Part shown: in pieces, positions 11,971 to 23,319 of the stretch
How positions within the stretch are numbered: position 1 is the stretch's first letter
Layout of the letters: each line of letters begins with the position of its first letter
Origin: Erythrophleum ivorense
Lineage: Eukaryota; Streptophyta; Magnoliopsida; Fabales; Fabaceae
DNA: 64,000 nucleotides
Reading direction: 5' to 3'
NCBI GenBank assembly: GCA_026724425.1
Contig: JAIUCV010000009.1
Coordinates: 22,855,323 to 22,919,322 of the forward strand
Program-made: the position numbers and the translations under genes
The notes under the pieces: model-generated
What the model was told of the DNA's origin: nothing
What the model saw: the letters and a program-made list of their open reading frames with translations, nothing else
Database searches by the model: none

Positions 11971-12689
11971 AGCCTATGTATGCTATGTATGACTTGTTCA
12001 AATGCCAAGAATGTTTCTTAAATGCTCACATGTGTTAATATGTCCATGCATACATTTTCAAGGCTTATATTGCATACTTTATGTGTGATTGAAAGGGAGA
12101 TGAGCTATTGGGATTCTTTGAATCTCATTCCCTCCTTTTCAATGTTCTAACATACTAGGCGGATCAAGAGAATAAGGAAATAGGAGCCAACCACTTGAGA
12201 GATGAGATTATGACATCAAAGTGTATAGATTTTGTTTCTTTAAAGCCATATAAATGGAAAATGTTGTAATCCATGGTTGTATATGTCCTATGATGTTATG
12301 AACATGTATAATTATGCTAATGAATCATGTACAAATGAGATTTAAGGTTATATGTATAGAAATATGTATTTTGGACATGTAATGGCTAGACTAGCTTTAT
12401 GGAAATGTGTGTATGACATGGGGTGGAAGTGTGAGTTTCTAAATTCTGGCTTTATGTACCTTTAAGACAAGTTTAAAATGTCACTTTGGTGCAATCCCAC
12501 GTGCTCAAGTGGCCACACAAGCTTGGGAAACAAATTTAGACACTTTGAGGCTAGCTAAGACCATGAAATTGACCAAATTGGAACCCTATGACACAAACTG
12601 ACATAATGGATGAATCTTCCCATGAAATTTTGCAGACATGTAGGGCTCATTGAGAGCTTTTTGCGAAGCTAAAGTACATAAAAATTGGA

Positions 12690-13400
12690 GCTTTACAAAA
12701 CTAATTATGAATTTTCAAAATTGGGAATTTTTTTGGTTTTGGTCCAGTGCACTATTCATGTGGTTAGTTTTGTGTTTTGTGTCATCCGATGGTCAAATGG
12801 TGTCCAATGCTTGTGAAATTTTACAAGCAGAAACTAGAGGTTATAAGATTTTTGTGGCCATTAAGATCACCTCATTTGGAGGTTTGACCAAAGAGTTATG
12901 AATTTTTAAATTTTCATATTAGTACCAATAATGCCACTAGATCATAATTCAGTTCTTAAATGGACTTGGCATGATCTAGAGTTATTTTTCCCTTAAATTA
13001 AACATCTATAGCTTCTTATATTGATCAAATTTACATGATTTGGAATTTTTGAGAATTAGTTATGAATTTCCAAAGTTTATGACAGTAAGCTGTGATAGTA
13101 GCCTAGGTAGTTGCGACCTTGATTGCTTTTTGAATGTCAAACATCTTCTACTTGGTGTTTCATGACCTAGGCATATTTTTACATAAAGTAGACATCTGTA
13201 GCTTTCCAGAATGGTAAAGAATGCATGATTTTAATTTTTCTATAATTAGTTATGATTTTCCAAAATTTGTGACAGAAATGGAAAAATTTTGGCCGAGGCT
13301 ACTATCTCGAATTTCATGTATTATTTTGCCTTGCATGAGTTCTAGACCACTTTTGATGGTGGAAATGAGATGTATCTATGTAATTAAATATGAGAATGTG
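12690..13400 (+). repeat. Four diverged ~185-bp tandem units in LTR A2
   Basis: AGTTATGAATTTTC-like words at about 12,704, 12,895, 13,058 and 13,248; the last two are near-identical over 25 bp and are each followed by GACAG. Confidence 0.7.
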
Positions 13401-13564
13401 ATACATGAACTCACATGATCCATGTGACATTGAATGAAATTTTTATCCCCTACACAATGCTAAGAAACTTATTATTTATATGCCATTTTCTTGTAATTCT
13501 TGAGAAGTACATGACATGAGGTATAGAAATTATATGAGAAAGGCTAGAAAGTTATGCTATTATA

Positions 13565-13774
13565 GTTCTCCTACTTCTCTTTCTTTCTATGGTCTTGGTG
13601 GTTGATTTGGGACTATTTTGGTTCTGGTTCAAAGGGAGGAGATTATAATTTCAAGGAGAAGCCTATAGCAAAGGAAAGGGCTCTTGGAAAAGGCTTGAAA
13701 CAAGGTAACTTCTTTTTCCTTTCTTGCTTTCTTCTTGTGACTCTCTTTTATGTGATTTTCTGCCAACTAGAGAA
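13565..13774 (+). mobile_element. Middle piece of solo LTR A1
   Basis: About 210 bp between A2 and C2. It has the pyrimidine-rich and GGTAACTTC-containing leader-like sequence expected at this place in group A LTRs. Confidence 0.8.
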
Positions 13775-14096
13775 TGTGACAACCTTAAATTCTAATCATG
13801 GTAATTAAGGTTAAAGACGTGATTAATAATTTATAAATTAAGATTTAAGGTCACTATGATTACTTATGTTAGGAAAAAGAAGGGAAATTTAAACCTTGAT
13901 GTTGTTAGAGTTATTAACTAATTACTCATAACCATTTATGCATATGAGGGAATCAAACTCGTAATCATAAGCCTTTAATCTTTTCATCCATTAATTCTAG
14001 CTCATAAGGACCTTTTACAAGTGTTCCTAAATCATTCTTTAACATTCCCATAGAGGAAACCAAGGTTTCTAGGTTAATATAAGAAATTGTGAACCT

Positions 14097-14430
14097 TAGC
14101 CGCAGCCAAATGCTTTCACGCGTGGCCAATTCCTCTCGGATTCAACTCTGTTCAACTTCAAAATTTCATTGCGGCTATTCTAGATCTTTGCCATGGCTAA
14201 AAGACCTAATGGAGCCTTTCTAAGTTACTTTTTGATATTGGTCGTGGCCAATTAACCATTTAGCCATGGCTAATTACTCTCTAGAACACATCCAGACTCA
14301 CCCCTCAACTTTCTCCATAGCTAGATTCATTTTAGTCGTGACTCATTACTCTTTGTTATCCTCCCTAAGTAACCTCATCGCTTTTGGCCAAGGCTAATTC
14401 CATTTTGGTCGCGGCTAATTCCCTTCTGTT
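14097..14430. repeat. Array of GCCATGGC / GTCGTGGCC motifs in LTR C2
   Basis: Eight or more short GC-rich cores in AT-rich DNA: CGTGGCCAATT, GCCATGGCTAA, TCGTGGCCAATT, TAGCCATGGCTAATT, TCGCGGCTAATT. They recur at about 30-60 bp and are flanked by CTAATT. Confidence 0.65.
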
Positions 14431-15676
14431 TCTAAAACTTCTAAATTTTGTCCCATGCACTCTAATTCTCCCTCTAGGACTACTCTCCCTTAATGTGTGA
14501 AACTTTAATTGTATTTATCTACTTAATTTACCTAGCTAATCTATCATTATCCACTTTAAGATTTAAGTGTTAATTTCTACTCATGAAACTATCATACATC
14601 ATCCAATTCCATAATTTAGTGACAGCAAAAGTGTTCTGACCATAAGGAGCGGAGGGCCAATGCTGAATGTTCATACAAGATCAAGTCATCCATTGTTAGC
14701 CAATTACAACCATAATGTTCAATTCCATGATAATTATATTACTTGTACAGTCCTTATACTTGGTAACTCATGATGCAATACGACAATTATATAAAACTAG
14801 TAATCTAATTACATAATATAATCTGACAAGGTTTCCAAACCTATGTGCTACCAAACCATATAATAAGCTTCTGTTAATTTCTCCTTGCCACTAAGAGGCC
14901 CGGTCCCTAAAAATGTTAGCCTACAACTAGGGTGAGATATACAATTTCAGTAACAAGAGACAAATTCCATATATATGTATAGATTAATCAATCCAATGCA
15001 ATTTCATATCATCAATATCAAAATTGTCAATTCAATTTGCAAATGAACTAGTTAAGCTACCAATGACTATTGTTCTATACCAGTAATCACACATAACATG
15101 TTAATGGCCAATAACATCAGAAGTGGTGTAACATCCGATTTTCATTAAACGATGAAAACAGGTGCATTTTCAAGGCAAGTCCCCAGAAATGAATTAGTTA
15201 AGGTCCCAAAAAATTTGAGTAACCTTCTAGACTCCTAAAAATGAGAATCCTAGCCTTAGATGGAAGGAAAAAAGGAGCTAGAATGAAGAAACAATTTTTG
15301 ACAAAAATCTTACGAAACATAATGGCATTTTCGTAATTTTGAGTAAATTTTGGAATTCACACAGGAGGGCTTTTTAAATGAAATTTTTTAGTTTTTCGGG
15401 GTTCTCAGAGGTCTTGAAAACCATGGGAAGCCCTGTGACAATTAAATCCCTCCCGCTGGATGTTTTCTAATGTCGGTGTACCCAAACTTTGATGGATTCA
15501 TTTAAGAAGGTTTTAGCTCCGATTTGAGTGATTCCAAAGGCATTTTACTAAATTGGGAACCTAAATTTTATAATGGAAAAGATAGTTCTCAAAAAGGAGC
15601 TAAAACGAAGGAGAAACAAAAATGCCAAGAACGAAGGGTAAAATAGAAATTTTTGAAAAAACTATTCTCCTCCACC

Positions 15677-15685
15677 TATAAATAG
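15677..15685 (+). promoter_or_regulatory. TATA box of LTR A4
   Basis: TATAAATAG, a consensus plant TATA box, 549 bp into the LTR and followed by GAGGCACCCCACTCTC. A GGTATG donor-like site follows at 15,802. Confidence 0.7.
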
Positions 15686-16999
15686 GAGGCACCCCACTCT
15701 CTCCTTCATTTAGTCTCATATTTTTCTCCCAAATTTCAGAGGAGAGAGCTAGGGTTTAGGCGCACCAAAAGGGAAAGAAGAAGGAGAAATTCAAGACATG
15801 AGGTATGGAAATTTGATTATTTTTCATGTTTTCTCTTAGCCAATCTCTTCTCCCTCCTTTTCCCCCTTCTTTCCAATGATTTTGCTAAAGTTTTTGGGGC
15901 TATTTTGAAGGAAGAAAAGAGGGGAAATTTTGAAATTTGGGTGAGGAAGCCAAGGAAGGTGAAGAACAAGCAAGAAAAACTAAGGAAAATAAGGTATCAT
16001 GCAATCTTTCCACTTAATCCTCTTCCTCCCCTCTCTTGTGAGTATTTCGACCTATATATGGTCAGCCTTAAAGAGTCATGTCTTCAACCAAACCAAGGGT
16101 GAATCTTAGGAATTAGAAGGAGAAGAACAAGAATATGAAAAAAAAACAACAAACTAGCCATTAGATTTCAAGATGCAATTTTTAAGGTTTCAAGTGCACC
16201 TTGTAAAATTTGATTTTGTACAATGATTCCTAGGCTTAAATAAGAGTTTAAATGAGTTTCTATGATCCCTAGAAGTCTCCCCATGTGCTTCCTCCATCAA
16301 GAAAACTAAGCAAAGTCCAAGGAGGCCAAAATCATGCATAGTCTCGGCCTAGATAGGTTTGGGTGCCTCGGGAGAGTTTTAAAATTTTCTAAGCCCATTT
16401 TTTATTCATATATGATGAATAAATATGAGAGGAAGCCTTGGAAAAATTTTAGGAAGCTTAGAGAATGAGTTGGTGCTTTATGTTCCATAATATGACCTAA
16501 AGAAGCAACATATAGTTAGGCTTTTGGTTTTGATTGTGTGATGACTCCAAGAGGCTTAAAAGGAGTCAAGAATCATATTTGAAAGGAAAGAATGGAGCTT
16601 AGAATTTATTTGAGGGGTGTTGCTTCTTTAGGTGCAATTATGGAACCATAATGAGGTTTATAGATTAAGCTAGTATCTAAGCAAGTTGTGTGGCCTTAGA
16701 ATTAATTCCATGAACCTAATTGGCTTCCATAAATTGTATTTAGGCTAAGAGAAATCATCCCCACACTTTTGTGTGTGTGTGGCCGAAAGAGGGAGCTTTG
16801 ATTCATGAGAAAAAGTGTGTAATTGTATCCAAGGTAGCTCACTCCTCCTTCTTTCATGCATGATTGTTTGCTTTACTCCTCTTTGAATGTGTGTATGTGT
16901 ATTTTTAAACCATGAAAGGTGTTCTAGCATGACTTTGATTCCATGGGGCCATGATGTTATAATATGCTTTCATATGATGTTTATGATGTGTGCTTGGAT

Positions 17000-17200
17000 T
17001 TACTTGAGTGTGGTGAGGCCAAGAACCTCTAGCCATGGTAAGGATGAGCCAAGAACCCTTAAGATTAGTTGAGATAAAGTAAAGAGTCTTCCAAAAGTGA
17101 GATGGACTCCCAAGAGCATGGTTGAGTGCAAGAATCTCTTAAAAAATGGGTGAGGCAAGTCCAACATCCACAAGAAATTAGGTGAGGCTAATCCATTTAC
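17000..17200 (+). repeat. Repeat array in LTR A4
   Basis: GGTAAGGATGAGCCAAGAACCCTT and relatives, about six units of 30-36 bp, same place as in A2 and A7. Confidence 0.6.
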
Positions 17201-17939
17201 TTGGAAAACCTTTGTATGCTATGTGTGACTTTTTCAAATGCTAAGAATGCTCCTTGAATGATTGCACATGTCCACATGCCATGCATGCATTTGTAAGACT
17301 TGTTTTGCATCCATTATGTATGATTGAATAGGAGATGAGCTATTGGGATTCTTTGAACCTCATCCCCTCCTTTCCAACGATCTAACATGCTAGGTGGACC
17401 AAGTAGACAAGGTAATAGAAGCCAACCACCTTGAAGATGAGAGTATGACATCTAAGAATATGAATTTTGCTACTTTAAGGCCATACAATTGGCAAATGAT
17501 GTAATTAATGGATGTATATGTATTATGATATTATAAACATATGTAATTATGATAATGTGTCATGTATGAATGAGAGAATATATTATGTGACTATTAGAAT
17601 GTGATTTAAGTATATGATGGCAAATTAGCTTCCTTAATGGTATTATGGAATTATGTATAAGTGTGGGTGAGATAGCCAAAATGAGATGTATGAGAGTTGG
17701 GACTATTTGGGCAGCTCACACAAGTCCTAATTATGCTTTTAGATTTGCCCAAGAGGTGCCAAACCCCAAGAAAAGCCATTTGGATATTTTGGTATCCCAT
17801 ATAGAGTCAAAATTTACCATAATGAATCCCTAGGTTACTGTTTATTCAAATGAGCTTTTCTTGATTTAAGATTTGGCATGAAATTAGACCTTGTTGAGAG
17901 CTTTTTGGAAAGATAAAGAATAGAATTTTTAGAGGTCTA

Positions 17940-18690
17940 GAGAATATTTGATAAATTTTCAAAGTTGGCAAAAATTTTAGTTTTGGTCATGTTACTGTTC
18001 ATTCAGGTCCGAAAATGGAATCTATCACACAGGGCCCAAATGATGTCCAATTGCCACAAAATTTTATACAAAAAAACTAGACATTCCCAGTGACTTGTGC
18101 TAATAAGAAGTACCCCATTTGGATGTCTAGAGAATGAGACATGAATTTTCAAAGAATTTGTCCAATATTAGGAACTCAAGCCAACCTCAGTTACTATTTG
18201 ATTGAGTTTAGAGGTTTGGACATGCTTGAATGGTCTAGAGTTATTTTTTCCTTTAGCTAACATCCATAGATTTCTAGATTTGTATCATTTGCATGGATTG
18301 GAATTTTTTGAAATTAATTGGACATTTTTGAAGTTTGCTACAAAATTCTGTGACAGCACCAGTGGATAGTCTGACCTCTAGACAATTTTGAGTGTCAAAC
18401 GTCCTCTGTGTTGGATGTTATGGTCTAGACATATTTTTAACATAAATTAGACATGTTTATCTTTCTAGAATGACCACGAATGCATGATTATAATTTTTCT
18501 AGAATTAGTTATGATTTTCCAAAGTTATGACAGAAATGAAGACAAGTCTGGCCGAAAATATGTATGTGTGATTTAAGCTTCCTTTTGAGTTTCACAAGAT
18601 GTAGGCCACTTTGATGATGAAAATGAGTTGTATGCATGTAATTAAATATGAGAATATGATATATGAGTTCACATGGTCCACATGACACTG
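17940..18690 (+). repeat. Four diverged ~185-bp tandem units in LTR A4
   Basis: Words of the type GAATTTTCAAAG or GATTTTCCAAAG at about 17,949, 18,140, 18,317 and 18,506; spacings 177-191 bp. Confidence 0.7.
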
Positions 18691-18823
18691 AATGAAATTT
18701 TTTTATGCAACACAACATCAAATAATGTATTATTTTAATAGATTTTTCTTACTTCCTTCATAGAATACATCACATAAAAGCATGGGATTATGATGCAATG
18801 AGTTAAAAATATATGGTGTTACA

Positions 18824-18873
18824 AGTGGTCCATTCATGGTACCAACTCCCTAATAAGAACAACCTGGGCTTAG
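18824..18873. mobile_element. 50-bp piece of C2 between two solo LTRs
   Basis: All that lies between A4 and B1, including a TSD copy of each. It matches C1 near 2,915-2,960 (CTCCCTAAT... GGGCT). Confidence 0.85.
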
Positions 18874-20461
18874 TGTAACATTATAATGTATTAGCCTCAA
18901 CTAGTCTTCACTTAGGCTTGATTCCATATAATTTCCAAAGTAAAAGATCAAACCGTGGCATTTTCTTGCTATGTATCAGGGTTTAAATGCTCATAATTTG
19001 CCCTGTGGGTCTTGTGAATCCATCAATCATATACTCTACTCAAACTCCATTTATACAACTCTTACATAGCATAAAACAGCCCATGAACCACAGATATGAA
19101 GCCAAAAGCCCCAAAATGTAATTTCTCAAAACAGGTCCAAAAGTCAGATTTTAGCTCTAACTTTGGAAAATCAAAACTAATTCTAGAAAAATGAGAATCA
19201 AGCAAACCATAGCTTTTTGGAAATATATAGGTGTTAAATTTTCATAAAAATTATTCTCAACCACAATCTCAGCGTTTGGACTATGTTTGACATCGAAAAA
19301 AGAGACAGAGGTTCGACTGTCCCTAGTACTGATATAGCTTGCTATCATGAACTTCAAAAATTCATAACTAATTCCACCAAAATCTAATCTAAGCAAAATA
19401 TACCAGTTTGGAAAGTTACAAATGTTAACTAGAGGATAAAAATAAGTCTAGATCATTTTAGTAGCTTTTGGACCTCGAAAACTGATGGAACAGTAATGAA
19501 GGTCGGATGGCTTCCCTGATGTTGACACAGAACTTCAGAAAGTTATTTCTCTCGCTATAGACTTCCAATTGAGGTGGTTCTAATTTTATAGGTCACTATG
19601 GTTGTCTAGTTTATACCTATAAAATTTGGTGACAATTGGACACCGTTTGGTCCATGAATGACATAGATTTAATTTCAGACCTATTAGCATAGGAACTAGC
19701 CAAAACTAGAAAATTCTCCAATTTCAACAATTTGCCAAATATTCCTTAGACCTCCAAATATTACCCAATTTATCTTGTCAAGAAGCTCTCAACAAGATCT
19801 AGAGGCATGCCAAATTTCATATCAAGAAGAGCTCATTTGGTCATACTTTGATAGAGCTCACAAATTTGGCAGTTTTGACACCATAAATGGTTCAAAATGG
19901 GGGTAAATGGTCTCCTATATGCTTTAGCACCTCTTGGGCAAGTTTTAAAGTATAAACACAACATATATGAATTGCCCAAGTAATCCAAACTAACACACAT
20001 CTCAAAATCACCATGCTACGGGTAAAAGTACACTACTACATATAAGCCACCAAAGGTCAAATCTCATCTTTCATTACTTTAGTTCTATACATGGATCATA
20101 AATCATTTATACATACTTTTACACTTGCTTAAGCATTTACATCTAAAAAAAATATGTATACATAAGCACTTTGGCTTTCCTATACATCAAACTATGTAAA
20201 AGTGTGCAAAAGTGTCAAAACAAAGGCCTGCTATGCCTCATGGCCTTCACTCTTAGCTCTTGAGCTCCACCTGAATCATATGAGATGGGAGAGGGAAGGG
20301 GTGAGATTCATGGAATCTCAATAGCTCATACACTCATTCAAGGAAGCAATTAAGGCATATAAACAAGTCAAAGCATGCAAGTAGGCATTTAACCATTCAC
20401 AATTCATACAACACATAATTTACATGCCATGAATATCATATCAATGCCAAGAATAAGCTCT

Positions 20462-20643
20462 AAGGACTTTTAGTCTAGCTTCACCCAATTTTTGGGACTT
20501 TTAGATTGGCCTCACCCTTATTTAGGGGCTTTTGACTTGGCCTCACTCAATTATGAGACTTTTGGCCTTATCTCACCCATTTCTAGGGACTTTTGGCTCC
20601 ACCTCACCCATCACAAAGGATTTTTGGCACTACCTCACCCGAG
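20462..20643 (-). repeat. GGGACTTTTGG / CTCACCC array in LTR B1
   Basis: Six units of about 32-37 bp. Each unit has GGGACTTTTGG, about 8 variable bases, then CCTCACCC and a short T-rich spacer. Confidence 0.75.
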
Positions 20644-21483
20644 CAATTTTCACTACCCAAAACATATGCATATTAGTACCAATACATCAAGGTAACATCA
20701 AATGGCATGTCTCACAATACAAACACATACACAAGCATACAATGACTATTACACATCCAAGAATGCAACAAGAAGGAGTGGAGAGCTACCTTATAAACCA
20801 ACACAAGCCTTTCCTTTCAATTTCTCTTCTCCCTTCTTGGTCTCACAATCACAATTAGATGGAGCTACTTCTTTTGGGCCTAGACAGAACAAATAGCATG
20901 AAATTACTCCCTCATAACTCAAATAAACACTCACAAAGCTAGGGGGTTCTTCATAGCAAACCCTACAAAGTATATAAGAAACTAGGGGTTTTCCCTCTAG
21001 ACTTTCACTAACTCTTCTTCTAGGTCTTTTGTATTTCTTAACTTCCCCTACTCTAATTTAAGGATTTCTTGCTTACTCTAGGTTAGACTTCCTTCCTCTC
21101 TCAAGCTCTCAAGTTAGTAGAACCAATATACTCAAGGAAAGTAAAGAAAAAGAAGTTTCAAGAGTGATTCTCTTTTGCCTTCACCTTACTTTTTATTCTC
21201 CACTCTCCCTCTTCTGAACCAAGCTCAAAACAAAACTAATTCAATAACCAAAACTATAGAAAGAGAGGGCAAAGAGAGAAGTATAAAATTGTAAGGAGGA
21301 GAGCTATGGAAATCTTAAGTTTGCTTACCTTTTCCTTGTTCTTCCTTCCTTTTCTTGGTCTCTCTTTCTCTCTCAAGCCCTTTTTCTCTATTTTGGATGA
21401 AACTTAGGTCAATTAGAAGAAAAGGAGAGGATCTGAACTCTTTAAGAAGCAAAATTCTCTTTTATCACGCTTTTTCAGACTAA

Positions 21484-21720
21484 CCCTTACTATAGCAAAG
21501 AATAACCCTCGCTACAGCGAGCACATATCAGTCCTAGACCTTTATTCTCGCTACAATGTGTGCTATTGCGAGGAACCCCCTAGTTTTTGTATGAGATAGC
21601 TAAACTCACTATAGCTAAAAGCATTCTCGCTATAGCAAATAGGCACATTCACTATAGCTAGGCCATTTCTCGCTATAGCGAACAGGTACATTTGCTATAG
21701 CTGGTCTGTAGCCAGCAGAC
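21484..21720 (-). repeat. GCTATAGC palindrome array in LTR B1
   Basis: About ten copies of CGCTATAGCGA or one-base variants (CGCTACAGCGA, GCTATAGCTAGG), spaced about 20-35 bp, 50-290 bp from the 5' end of the minus-strand LTR, so in U3. Confidence 0.75.
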
Positions 21721-23319
21721 TTAGAAAAATTTTAGGACTTAAAAAATTTTAGTAATTTTTGGTTGTTACACTTAGTGCATTTAGGGTTTGATTATAACCC
21801 CGTGCCCGATCGATGCACATACACGGGTGGCAGCCGCACCACAGCTCTACCATAAACTTACAAGGTCCAATCATAATAACAATTGAAGTAGTCAACTAAT
21901 CATTTAGTGTTTCAAAATTAAGCATGTGTAACAAATATCATATTAATATGAGCATATATATAGAATTAGGAAAAATAACCCCGGTTATCTCAATGAAACC
22001 AATTACTCTTCCTCTAGCTACCACTATGATCTAAAGCATACCAAGCTTAACATAAGCATGATTATCATCATTTAACTATCATTAGCAAAGAAATTCTCCC
22101 TATCCACAAATTAATCTTAACATGAAATCATTGAGAATATTTTACCCAAGCTTTCTAATGATCTATTACACCAATTTAGGGTCCATACATCAAAGCTCAC
22201 CATGATTCACTCCCCACAACACCATTTTCACACATGTATAAACCATGCAGTAAAATTCAATCCAAAATGTGGGAATTCAGCACAAAACCACACAAGAAAA
22301 GACGGAATACTTACCCATACACCTAAGAGGTCAAATGGATTGAGTTGAGCCTCAACTACCAAGAACACACTATAGGATATTCTAAAATTTGAATTTGAGT
22401 CATCAAGCCTAGAACCCTCAGTATTTTACCTTCATTTCCTTGTAATTTCGCATAATAGCTAAACCCATTATGAAAATCAATCCTTAAGGACATTTTCCAA
22501 CAAAATAATACACAAAATGGAAAGGAAATGCTTACCTAATTATCCCTCTAACCTTGAACTCCGAAAATCTTGCAACAATCATCCAAAAAATAGATTTCAT
22601 CCTAAGAAGAGATGAAAATTCTCCAAATGACAAACCAATTTGACTAAAATGTAAAGGAAGATAAGAGGGTCATGTTATATAGAACCTACTTTGGCTAAAT
22701 CTCCCTCAAAGAGTGCAAATCTGAACCAAAATGTTGAGGAACTCTAGCCTCTCTTCTAAGATGCAAATTTCTTCTCTTGCCTTTTATGTTTTCTACTAAA
22801 TAGGGGGAGAAATTGCTGAACCTTAGGGTTATTAGGTGGAAATGGGCTGACCCATCAACTCATGGTCTATTTGGGCTCTTTTCTAGTCATTGGGTCTTTG
22901 CTTGGTAAGGTGGGCTGCATAACACTTTGAATTAAGATGAAGTGTGCTGACCTTAAGGCCTAAATTCTAGTGGGTTCAAAGGTTAGTGTTAGTTGGGCCA
23001 TGGTTTAAGTGTTAAATGGGTTAAATGTGACTTAGGCCTATAAGGAGGCTAGTGTTAGGCTTCCATGAAATGAAGCTGGACCTCTACCAAAATAAAATTG
23101 GTATTCTAATAATATTCTTGTCATACATGAATTATTCATGGCCAAATCATGCTTAAATCCCAAAATCATTATTTTACTTCCCTTAAAATTATCCAATTAA
23201 TAATTGCTATGTTAAGATACTCAAATTGCCTTTATCCTTAAGACTCCTATCTTCTCATAATCTTCCTTAATTAGCCCAAATCCGTAACTAATACATTAAA
23301 TAAAATTTGGGGTGTTACA

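Larger units (their letters stand above)
6098..13564 (+). mobile_element. Solo LTR A2, interrupted by A3
   Basis: A group A LTR inside A1. Starts TGTAATATC, ends GCTATTATA (a decayed GGTGTTACA). The TSD is perfect: GTTCT at 6,093-6,097 and 13,565-13,569. Net length without A3 and its TSD is about 3.72 kb. It aligns with A4 (15,129-18,823) along its whole length, including the leader-like region that A3 interrupts at 7,007/10,751. No internal genes. Confidence 0.92.
15129..18823 (+). mobile_element. Solo LTR A4
   Basis: A complete 3,695-bp group A LTR: TGTAACATCCGATTTTC at the start, TGGTGTTACA at the end. The TSD is perfect: AGTGG at 15,124-15,128 and 18,824-18,828. The pre-insertion site can be read from C1 near 2,890-2,920. 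It contains TATA box, leader-like region, array (about 17,000-17,200) and four tandem units (about 17,940-18,690). There is no primer binding site or gag after it, so it is a solo LTR. Confidence 0.95.
18874..21770 (-). mobile_element. Solo LTR B1
   Basis: A complete 2,897-bp group B LTR in minus orientation (same sense as B3/B4, whose direction is fixed by gag-pol). Plus-strand ends TGTAACATTATAATG and GGTTGTTACA. The TSD is perfect: CTTAG at 18,869-18,873 and 21,771-21,775. It holds the four tandem units, the GACTTTTGG array and the GCTATAGC array, in that plus-strand order. No internal genes. Confidence 0.95.
13775..23319. mobile_element. Solo LTR C2, interrupted by A4 and B1
   Basis: A group C LTR inside A1. 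Starts TGTGACAACCTTAAATTC, ends GGGGTGTTACA. Flanks are GAGAA (13,770-13,774) and GAGAT (23,320-23,324), a TSD with one mismatch. Own pieces: 13,775-15,128, 18,824-18,873 and 21,771-23,319; net length about 2.94 kb. They align with C1, including the GGCCAATAACA and CCCGATCGATGCA regions on either side of the inserts, which confirms the inner boundaries. No coding sequence; orientation uncertain. Confidence 0.88.

Noticed and set aside
20462..20643. Array of ~33-bp units as a possible CRISPR array
   Set aside because: Units are imperfect, spacers are short and related, the array recurs in many LTRs, and this is a plant genome.
21484..21720. GCTATAGC array as a replication origin or satellite
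   Set aside because: It is short, limited to group B LTRs, and always at the same LTR position, so a U3 element is the better reading.
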